From an uncultured bacterium (lineage in GTDB: Bacteria; Patescibacteriota; Microgenomatia; UBA1400; PJMF01): a stretch of DNA of 11,416 nucleotides. Positions 1-5,112 of this stretch are shown here, in pieces; positions within the stretch are counted from its first letter, which is position 1, and each line of letters opens with the position of its first letter. The notes below the pieces were generated by a model, which saw only the letters and a program-made list of their open reading frames with translations, did no database searches and had not been told where the DNA came from. The stretch lies in NCBI GenBank assembly GCA_903891335.1, contig CAITDX010000082.1:1-11416 (forward strand). Reading direction: 5' to 3'. A program made the position numbers and the translations under genes.

Positions 1-2025
1 CGAAGCGGGCATACCTGTGGCGCAAACAATGCCAATTTTGACATCACTGGGTTTATCTTGCCAGGCTGGTTCATAATCCTTGAGAATGTAGCTCATAATA
101 TCGTTCCAAATTGGAGCTGCTCCAGTCACGCCAGAGACAAGATAGCTCATTGACTGGCTGTCATTGTTGCCAACCCAAGTAATGACCAAGTGATCTGGTG
201 TGTAGCCGACTGTCCAGTTGTCCTTCAAATCATTAGTAGTGCCGGTTTTGGCTGAAACAACTTTGTTTTTGATGACCAAAGCTGAGTTGCTGCCAAACGC
301 TGCTTGGCGCGCGCTGTTATCTTGGAGAATGTGATTGGTCATATAGGCAGGCGCGCGCCGCATCACTCGCTTCACCGCACCTTGTTCAACCATTTCCTCA
401 TCAGCGGTAAGAGTGAGTACGTCAGTTTTAATCTGTTCAGAATCATATGTTTCTAAAACTTCACCTCTATAGTTGCTGATTTCGAGAATGCCAGTTAGGG
501 GAACTTTGACGCCCTGATTGGCAAGGACGCCAAAGGCAGTCGCCAAGTCAATCATGCGCACTTCGCCACCTCCAAGGGTGAGGGCGAGACCATAGTTTCT
601 GGGATCAGTCCAAGTGGTGATGCCCATCGCAGTCGCTTGATCGATGAATGTTTTAACACCAATTGTAGCGAGTGATTTGACGGCGGGGATATTGAGCGAA
701 TTACCGAGCGATTGGCGAATAGTGGTGGGGCCACTGAAGCCACCAGTGTAATTTTTGGGACAATAATCTCGCTGACCAGGGTTACGAAAACAGGTGGGGA
801 TATCAAGCAGCATGGTGCCTGGATTGATGGTCTTTTGAGCCATAGCAGTGGCATACATAATTGGTTTGATAGAAGATCCTGGTTGGCGCAGGGCAAGAGT
901 GACGTTGACTTGACCATCAGCCTGGGTATTGAAGTAGTCTTTGCTGCCTACCATGGCTAAAATCTCTCCAGTATTGGGTTTGGTGATCAGGGCTGCGCCG
1001 TTATTAACGCGCATTCTTTCTAGAGTGGTGAGTTCAGCTGCTACGGAAGCTTGTGCCACTTCTTGCAGATTCAAATCGAGGGTGGTTTTGACGCGTAAAC
1101 CACCAGTCTCAACCATTTTTTCACCATATTTTTCATAGAGTAAATCACGAATGTAGAAGACAAAGTGAGGGGCTTTGATGTCAGTGCGCTTGATGGCAAA
1201 TTGCAAGACTTCCTCGCCAGCAGCTGTAGCAGTCTCTTGGCTGATATATCCATCCTCAGCCATCCGTCTGAGTACTTCTTTTTGACGATTTTTAGCGCGT
1301 TCAGGATTCGAACCAAACGGGGAGTAGGTGGTTGGTGACTGAGGCAAACCAGCCAGGAGAGCCGCCTCAGCGAGGCTCAAATCTTTGGCTGATTTATCAA
1401 AGTATTTATTAGCAGCAGCCTCGATGCCGACAGCGGTGCCGCCATAAGAAATATAGTTAAGATACATTTCCAAAATTTCATCTTTCGTATAGAGAATCTC
1501 TGTCATGACTGAGAGCACGGCTTCTTTAATTTTGCGCTGAAGGGTTTTTTCCTTGCTCAGGAGTGCATTTTTAACTAATTGCTGAGTGATGGTGGAGCCG
1601 CCTTGGATGCTATCACCTCGCCAGTTATTGATGAGCGCCCGCACCAAACCGCGCATGTCGAGACCATGATGGCGATAGAAATTTTTATCTTCGATGGCAA
1701 TGGTGGCTTGCGTGACATAGACAGGCAGGTCTTCAATCTGAATGGGAATGCGATTTTCTTGACCATAAATTTCGTAAAGTAATTGGCCAGAGCGATCGAA
1801 AATTTGTGTGCTAACGGGAAAGTTTTCGCTCGAAGTTAAATTGGCTGGGGAGGGGAGTTGTTTGTAGAGGTAAATCAAGATGAGGATCAGACCAAGTCCA
1901 AGTAGGCCAAGGCCAGCTTGCAATCGCTTGCTATGACGAAGTAATAACCAAAACGCCGCGAGTTGACCTGTGTGTAGTTTTTTTGATTTGGCTTTTTTCT
2001 TCTCTGCCAGGCGAAATGGATTCAT
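1..2025 (-). CDS. Class A penicillin-binding protein (PBP1A family), C-terminus off the left edge
   Basis: Bifunctional peptidoglycan glycosyltransferase/DD-transpeptidase, anchored in the membrane and active outside it. I translated 675 codons from the ATG at 2025-2023, open to base 1. Residues 1-35 are a basic cytoplasmic tail and about 36-56 a membrane anchor. The GT51 domain follows, with AIEDKNFYRHHG (catalytic Glu112) and QGGSTITQQL near 141-150. The transpeptidase domain has SSIK (Ser384-Lys387), SLN (443-445) and KTGT (from Lys593). The sequence ends in VCATGMPAS, which aligns with KICAATGTLPCSACP near the end of the paralogue at 7315-9801, so about 50 residues are probably missing. 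There is no clear Shine-Dalgarno. The gene is divergent from the HEPN gene across 60 bases. The family is certain; the tail lacks the GRP motifs of its paralogue. Confidence 0.95.
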   Translation of the reverse strand, partial: MNPFRLAEKKKAKSKKLHTGQLAAFWLLLRHSKRLQAGLGLLGLGLILILIYLYKQLPSPANLTSSENFPVSTQIFDRSGQLLYEIYGQENRIPIQIEDLPVYVTQATIAIEDKNFYRHHGLDMRGLVRALINNWRGDSIQGGSTITQQLVKNALLSKEKTLQRKIKEAVLSVMTEILYTKDEILEMYLNYISYGGTAVGIEAAANKYFDKSAKDLSLAEAALLAGLPQSPTTYSPFGSNPERAKNRQKEVLRRMAEDGYISQETATAAGEEVLQFAIKRTDIKAPHFVFYIRDLLYEKYGEKMVETGGLRVKTTLDLNLQEVAQASVAAELTTLERMRVNNGAALITKPNTGEILAMVGSKDYFNTQADGQVNVTLALRQPGSSIKPIMYATAMAQKTINPGTMLLDIPTCFRNPGQRDYCPKNYTGGFSGPTTIRQSLGNSLNIPAVKSLATIGVKTFIDQATAMGITTWTDPRNYGLALTLGGGEVRMIDLATAFGVLANQGVKVPLTGILEISNYRGEVLETYDSEQIKTDVLTLTADEEMVEQGAVKRVMRRAPAYMTNHILQDNSARQAAFGSNSALVIKNKVVSAKTGTTNDLKDNWTVGYTPDHLVITWVGNNDSQSMSYLVSGVTGAAPIWNDIMSYILKDYEPAWQDKPSDVKIGIVCATGMPAS

Positions 2026-2052
2026 ACTGTTTACTGCAAATGATGCATCTCT

Positions 2053-2058
2053 ATTCTA
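2053..2058 (-). promoter_or_regulatory. Possible -10 element for the divergent PBP gene
   Basis: On the minus strand this reads TAGAAT, which would start transcription about 20 bases before the PBP start codon at 2025. A -35 is not convincing; the closest is TGATTA 17 bases upstream. This is a weak call resting on one hexamer in an AT-rich divergent spacer. Confidence 0.25.
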
Positions 2059-2070
2059 CTACAATAATTT

Positions 2071-2086
2071 TGCTATAATCAGTCCA
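2071..2086 (+). promoter_or_regulatory. Extended -10 promoter giving a leaderless HEPN-gene mRNA
   Basis: The sequence TGCTATAAT at 2071-2079 is a consensus extended -10 (TGnTATAAT). With the usual spacing of about seven bases, transcription would begin at 2086, the A of the ATG of the next gene. That predicts a leaderless transcript, and no Shine-Dalgarno could fit. The -35 region is poor, as is common for extended -10 promoters. The motif is seen directly; the start site is inferred. Confidence 0.6.
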
Positions 2087-2565
2087 TGGAAATTCCAGTC
2101 ACTGCTGCTTGGTACCAATACCTTGATCCCTGTCAGCGAGCGTTGATTGACACAAGCTTGCGTCTGCTTGATAAGAAGCAAGAACTTGCTGGTTTGCCCG
2201 ACTATTCTTTCCTCGTTTTTCCCATGGCCAAAACCTATGAGGGTTTTTTGAAACAAATTTTTTTCGATCTTGGACTGATTGATCGCCAAACCTTTGAAGG
2301 TCGGCGTTTTCGCATTGGTCGAGCTTTGAATCCAGACATTCGCAATCATCAGCGTGATGAAGATTGGCTTTATGATGATGTGGTGCGCGCTTTTGGTGAA
2401 CCGATTGCTCGTGATCTCTGGAATGTATGGCTTGAGTGTCGCAATCATGTTTTTCATTATTTTCCTGATTGCAAACAAAGTGTGAGTTGGAGTGAGGCAG
2501 AAGCCAAGCTGACGATGATGATTGACGCGATGGAAGCAGCAACAACAGCGCTGCGTGAGCGATAA
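2086..2565 (+). CDS. HEPN-domain protein resembling the RnlA (RNase LS) toxin HEPN region
   Basis: A 159-residue soluble, mainly helical protein. RNHVFH at Arg119-His124 fits the HEPN RNase signature (Arg, polar residue, X3, His; the R-X4-6-H motif). Flanking elements FPMAKTYEGFLK (45-56), FRIGRALNP (75-83) and DLWNVWLECRN (110-120) recall, from memory, the HEPN-like domain of RnlA/LsoA toxins, but the other RnlA domains are absent. HEPN proteins with this motif are often metal-independent RNases in toxin-antitoxin, defence or RNA-processing systems. No recognisable antitoxin (for example an MNT nucleotidyltransferase or RnlB) lies beside it; the next gene, 55 bases downstream, is a P-loop kinase-like protein. 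The ATG at 2086 is supported by the promoter placed immediately before it. The HEPN assignment is fairly good; RNase or toxin activity is inference. Confidence 0.65.
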   Translation: MEIPVTAAWYQYLDPCQRALIDTSLRLLDKKQELAGLPDYSFLVFPMAKTYEGFLKQIFFDLGLIDRQTFEGRRFRIGRALNPDIRNHQRDEDWLYDDVVRAFGEPIARDLWNVWLECRNHVFHYFPDCKQSVSWSEAEAKLTMMIDAMEAATTALRER

Positions 2566-2579
2566 GTGTAATTAAATAT

Positions 2580-2603
2580 ATAGTAGAAAAAATAGTAGAA
2601 AAA
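2580..2603 (+). repeat. Two perfect tandem copies of a 12-base A-rich unit
   Basis: ATAGTAGAAAAA occurs twice back to back in the 55-base gap before the kinase-like gene, ending just upstream of its ribosome binding site. It may be slippage-prone and could alter spacing or unstructured leader length. No function is evident. Confidence 0.6.
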
Positions 2604-2610
2604 AATGATC

Positions 2611-2615
2611 GGGAG
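2611..2615 (+). promoter_or_regulatory. Shine-Dalgarno GGGAG of the kinase-like gene
   Basis: GGGAG lies five bases before the ATG at 2621 and fixes the start of the CMP-kinase-like gene. It is one of the few recognisable ribosome binding sites in the window. Confidence 0.55.
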
Positions 2616-2620
2616 CACCT

Positions 2621-3241
2621 ATGACTGACTATACCTATAAAAATATCACTATTTCTGGTTTGCCAGGTTGTGGTTCGACTACACTCTTGAGTCTGCTCAA
2701 AGAGGCATTAAAAGCTGATGGTTGGGTGGGGTTTTCTGGCGGTGAATTTATGCGGGCCTATGCGATTGAGCAGGGTTTGTTTAATCCCAGTCAATCAACG
2801 CATCATCTAGCCACTGCCTACAATGATGAGTTTGATCGTCAGGTCGATAATGGCATGCGGGAAAAGGTATCCACGCAAGAGAAATGGATTCTTGAATCTT
2901 GGCTTTCAGGTTTTATGGCTCAGCAAGTTCCCGGCACTTTAAAAGTACTGATGATTTGCAGCGATGATGCGGTGCGTGTTGATCGCATCGTTAATCGCGA
3001 TAGTGTTGATGTGGCGGAAGCTAAGAAAAGCATTCAAGATCGTTATCAGGCAAATCTAGAAAAATGGCAACGCATGTATAGTCGCGAGTGGCAGGAGTGG
3101 GTCGTTCAAGCAGGCACCCTTCCCAGCTCAGCTGCGATTGATTTTTGGCGACCGGAGCTCTACGATTTAGTTATTGATACGTTTTCAAACAATAAAGAGA
3201 AAACGTTACAGATCGTTTTGGATGCCATCAAAGCCAGCTAA
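2621..3241 (+). CDS. P-loop NMP kinase, archaeal-type cytidylate kinase-like
   Basis: A 206-residue protein with a nucleoside-monophosphate kinase layout. NITISGLPGCGSTTLL (8-23) is a P-loop in which the Walker A lysine is replaced by Ser19. Archaeal-type CMP kinases likewise tend to have GSGTT without the lysine, so this need not mean inactivity. GGEFMR (40-45) sits where the NMP-binding segment is expected. VDRIVNRD (120-127) followed by SIQDRYQANLEKWQRMY is the basic LID-like region, and YDLVIDTF (181-188) is the usual final strand. A canonical bacterial cmk lies at 10020-10718, so this copy may have another substrate or role. It sits between the HEPN gene and a membrane protein whose start it overlaps, which suggests co-transcription. 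Family confidence is good; the substrate is unknown. Confidence 0.75.
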   Translation: MTDYTYKNITISGLPGCGSTTLLSLLKEALKADGWVGFSGGEFMRAYAIEQGLFNPSQSTHHLATAYNDEFDRQVDNGMREKVSTQEKWILESWLSGFMAQQVPGTLKVLMICSDDAVRVDRIVNRDSVDVAEAKKSIQDRYQANLEKWQRMYSREWQEWVVQAGTLPSSAAIDFWRPELYDLVIDTFSNNKEKTLQIVLDAIKAS

Positions 3242-3899
3242 AACCACACACCGTTCAAACAAGTCAACTCATCAAGTCTTTCTGCCACTGTTGGTTTTGA
3301 GTTTATTTTTTTGGTTTTTTTATCGGCTTGTATTTCATTTTCCTGTCTGGTTTGACGAAACCATTGGTAAGTTTGTTTTTTTTGCTTTGCCAGTGGTGCT
3401 TTATGTCGCAATTACTGCTAATCGCCAGATTTTAGCCAGCTTTGCTCTTGATAAAGTGCAAAAAGGCCTTTTGATTGGTTTAGCCATTGGTGGCTTATTT
3501 GGTTTCACTGGGGTATTTTTAGGGGCACTGAGCAATGGTGGACAGGTGGTGAGCACGCCGTATTATTTGGCGAATTGGTTTTGGTGGGAATTCTTTTTAG
3601 CATTGCTGACAGGTTTTTGGGAGACGCTTTTTTTCTTTAGTTTTGTTATGACGGTGGTGCTTGAGAAATATAAACAATGGTCAGCCTTACGCCAAATGTT
3701 TTTTGTCAGCTTAATTTTCTTGGTTTTCCATCTCCCTAATATTTTTGCCCGCTTCACCAGTGTTGCTGTGCTCTGGCAAATTATATTATTGTTCGCCTTT
3801 GCTCTTGGTCAAGCATTGTTGTTCTATAATCGTCGTAATGCCTATGTATTAGTCCTCAACCAAGCCATTTGGGGGATGGTACTTTTGATTAATTTCTAG
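3222..3899 (+). CDS. CPBP (CAAX/Abi-type) intramembrane protease-like protein, degenerate motifs
   Basis: A 225-residue, very hydrophobic protein with about six to eight membrane segments after a basic N-terminus. The layout matches CPBP glutamic-type intramembrane proteases. WETLFFFSFV (133-142) is where EExxxR is expected; one Glu (E134) remains, but the second Glu is Thr and the Arg position is Phe139. FLVFHLPN (166-173) matches the second motif, with His170. LNQAIWGMV (212-220) is where the last His is expected and has none. It is probably an inactive or diverged member. I chose the ATG at 3222, which overlaps the kinase-like gene by 20 bases; a TTG at 3174 would extend it by 16 residues inside that gene. 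The overlap implies translational coupling. The function is unknown. Confidence 0.6.
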   Translation: MPSKPAKTTHRSNKSTHQVFLPLLVLSLFFWFFYRLVFHFPVWFDETIGKFVFFALPVVLYVAITANRQILASFALDKVQKGLLIGLAIGGLFGFTGVFLGALSNGGQVVSTPYYLANWFWWEFFLALLTGFWETLFFFSFVMTVVLEKYKQWSALRQMFFVSLIFLVFHLPNIFARFTSVAVLWQIILLFAFALGQALLFYNRRNAYVLVLNQAIWGMVLLINF

Positions 3900-3909
3900 A
3901 TGGTAGGCT

Positions 3910-4365
3910 ATGCAAAAGTTTAATATAGTATTTTTTGTGGTGGCGGTGGCTGTGGCTGGTTTTGTGTTGTTTGTTTCTCTACAATCTGCAAATCAACAAC
4001 TGCTCTCAGCTGGTGAACAGGCCAAAGTGACTGCGAGTAAGTTCTATGTCACTCGAGAAATTTTGCCCGATCACGCACTCTATCCACTCCTGATGGTGCT
4101 TGATCGTTTACGTTTGGAAATGGCCGAAGGAGCGCGCAAATCTGATCTACAGCTTGCCTATGCCAAGCGAAGAATGTTTTATGCCAAAAAGCTTTTAGAA
4201 AAAGGCAACCAAGAGTTGGCCTATAGTACCTTAAGTAAAGCACTGCATTATCTCAATCAATCTGGAGCTGACCTCAGCCTTGGTCAAGAGTTTTTAGCTA
4301 CGTATGGAGCGGCTTTTAGTGATGAATATCGGGCCAGTCTGGAGTCGTTAATTGACTCATTTTGA
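3910..4365 (+). CDS. Membrane-anchored DUF5667-domain protein
   Basis: A 151-residue protein with one N-terminal membrane segment (about 6-24) and an outer helical domain. LPDHALYPLLMVLDRLRLEM (52-71) followed by AYAKRRMFYAKKLLEKGN (83-100) and a further helix matches my recollection of DUF5667: an LPxxxLYPLK-like entry, then paired amphipathic helices with regularly spaced basic residues. The biochemical role of the domain is not established. It begins 10 bases after the CPBP-like gene stop with only a weak GGTAGG upstream, so it is probably the last gene of the 2086-4365 group before the nrdR promoter. It ends in TGA, evidence for the standard code. Confidence 0.7.
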   Translation: MQKFNIVFFVVAVAVAGFVLFVSLQSANQQLLSAGEQAKVTASKFYVTREILPDHALYPLLMVLDRLRLEMAEGARKSDLQLAYAKRRMFYAKKLLEKGNQELAYSTLSKALHYLNQSGADLSLGQEFLATYGAAFSDEYRASLESLIDSF

Positions 4366-4420
4366 TCTATTGACAGGTGACTACCTTCCATGAGATTCTT
4401 TTAGTCCTCATCTTTTGTAA

Positions 4421-4436
4421 GCACAAAATGTTGTGT
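4421..4436 (+). promoter_or_regulatory. NrdR box upstream of nrdR
   Basis: GCACAAAATGTTGTGT matches the known NrdR-box consensus ACACWATATATWGTGT at 13 of 16 positions by hand alignment and keeps the CAC/GTG palindrome ends. Its right half supplies the presumed -35 of the nrdR promoter, so NrdR bound here would block RNA polymerase. NrdR boxes normally come in pairs about three helical turns apart. At 4451-4466, 30 bases on, there is a much weaker 9/16 match covering the -10. The site predicts autoregulation of nrdR and co-regulation of nrdJ. Confidence 0.7.
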
Positions 4437-4459
4437 CTACGAGATTGCGCAAATACTAT
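4431..4459 (+). promoter_or_regulatory. Predicted nrdR promoter
   Basis: TTGTGT (4431-4436) as -35 and TACTAT (4454-4459) as -10 are separated by exactly 17 bases, placing the start near 4466 and a leader of about 16 bases before the ATG at 4482. A perfect TTGACA also occurs at 4370-4375, but its partner -10 (GATTCT, 4394-4399) is poor. If that promoter were used, the NrdR box would lie downstream of the start site. Confidence 0.5.
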
Positions 4460-4481
4460 AAGTTGGGGTTAAGAGTTTATT

Positions 4482-4934
4482 ATGCAGTGTCCCTTTTGCA
4501 AAGGCAGCGAAACGGCGGTTATTGATTCACGAGAGACGGAAAATGGGGATAGTGTGCGCCGCAGAAGGACTTGTGAAGCATGCAGACAGCGCTTCACGAC
4601 CTACGAAAGAGTTGAGGGAGTCGACCTCAAGGTCATTAAAAAAGATGGCAGTCAAGAGAACTTCGATCGCGACAAAATCAAACGCGGTTTGATTAAGGCA
4701 ACCTGGAAACGACCAGTCACCATGTTGCAAATTGAACTCTTAATTGAAGATGTCGAAGCGAAGTTGCGCCAGCGAGAAGTTTTTGAAGTCAAGAGTTGGG
4801 AAATTGGCAATTTAGTTCTCAACCGACTTAAAAAACTTGATCCTTTGGCCTACTTGCTGTTTGCGAGTGTTTATCGAGACTTCGGTGAACTGGCAGACTT
4901 TGAAGCCGAAATTAAAAAACTAAAAGAAGTATAG
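4482..4934 (+). CDS. nrdR: Transcriptional repressor NrdR
   Basis: Zinc-ribbon/ATP-cone repressor of ribonucleotide reductase genes, which binds NrdR boxes according to whether its ATP cone holds ATP or dATP. The 150-residue length is typical. The N-terminus has the zinc ribbon CPFC (Cys3, Cys6) and CEAC (Cys31, Cys34), with SRETENGDSVRRRR between and RFTTYERVE after, all hallmark NrdR sequence. The ATP cone starts at VIKKDGSQENFDRDKIKRGL (51-70) and ends at ASVYRDFGE (128-136). The promoter carries a NrdR box, and nrdJ follows 178 bases downstream on the same strand, so the repressor sits with its likely target. Start ATG at 4482: the zinc ribbon begins at residue 3, leaving no room for a later start. 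Confidence 0.97.
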   Translation: MQCPFCKGSETAVIDSRETENGDSVRRRRTCEACRQRFTTYERVEGVDLKVIKKDGSQENFDRDKIKRGLIKATWKRPVTMLQIELLIEDVEAKLRQREVFEVKSWEIGNLVLNRLKKLDPLAYLLFASVYRDFGELADFEAEIKKLKEV

Positions 4935-4935
4935 T

Positions 4936-5067
4936 TTTGGTTCTTTAACATGAGACTAACGCGGGACGAAAATGGGCGGTCACTAGACTGCCGATTTTTG
5001 TCTTGCTCACTTGCGCTTGTTGCCTTGGCAGCTCTGTAAGGTCCTAGTCTCATGTTTAAGCACCAAA
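4936..5067 (+). promoter_or_regulatory. Candidate structured RNA: three-way junction in the nrdR-nrdJ leader
   Basis: Folded by hand. The closing stem P1 pairs 4936-4958 with 5045-5067: 21 of 23 positions are Watson-Crick, with mismatches at 4942/5061 and 4946/5057. P2 pairs 4961-4981 with 4986-5006: 20 of 21 positions pair (four G-U), one G-G mismatch, loop ACTA. P3 pairs CTTGC (5010-5014) with GTAAG (5036-5040), then an internal loop, then GTTGC (5019-5023) with GCAGC (5028-5032) around a CTTG tetraloop. Junction strands are 2, 3 and 4 bases. The element begins one base after the nrdR stop and ends 45 bases before the nrdJ start. It could be a regulatory leader (ligand-sensing, or an RNase III or RNA-processing site) or a MITE-like insertion with 23-bp terminal inverted repeats; no target-site duplication is obvious. 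I do not recognise it as a known family. Confidence 0.65.
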
Positions 5068-5069
5068 TT

Positions 5070-5088
5070 CTTTGCTTCTAAGCCAAAG
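5070..5088 (+). promoter_or_regulatory. Small hairpin between the structured leader and nrdJ
   Basis: CTTTGC (5070-5075) can pair with GCCAAAG (5082-5088) with one bulged C, around the loop TTCTAA. It lies just upstream of the AGAAAGG (5093-5099) that may act as the nrdJ ribosome binding site. Its CCAAA (5083-5087) repeats the CCAAA at 5063-5067 used in P1, so TTTGG at 4936-4940 could pair with either copy. Confidence 0.35.
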
Positions 5089-5112
5089 CTGAAAGAAAGG
5101 TATTTATCTAGT

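Noticed and set aside
2059..2545. Long minus-strand open frames antisense to the HEPN gene
   Set aside because: Composition is shadow-like (His/Gln-rich or low-complexity), there is no start signal or family resemblance, and the plus strand has a clear HEPN motif with a promoter.
3174..3221. TTG start for the CPBP-like protein
   Set aside because: It adds only a basic peptide encoded within the kinase-like gene; the ATG at 3222 gives a normal short overlap.
4936..5067. Cobalamin riboswitch upstream of the B12-dependent reductase
   Set aside because: The context is attractive, and short strings such as GAAAAT and GGTCACT loosely recall the cobalamin core. However, the B12 box and the GCCACTG junction are absent, and these bases are consumed in a simple long hairpin.
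4936..5067. Retron-type msr/msd RNA (long inverted ends with inner hairpins)
   Set aside because: No reverse transcriptase or retron effector is nearby, and the element fits exactly between nrdR and nrdJ.
5011..5112. N-terminal extension of NrdJ from TTG at 5011
   Set aside because: It would begin within the third arm of the structured leader and encode 34 residues unlike the RTPR N-terminus; the ATG at 5113 is better.
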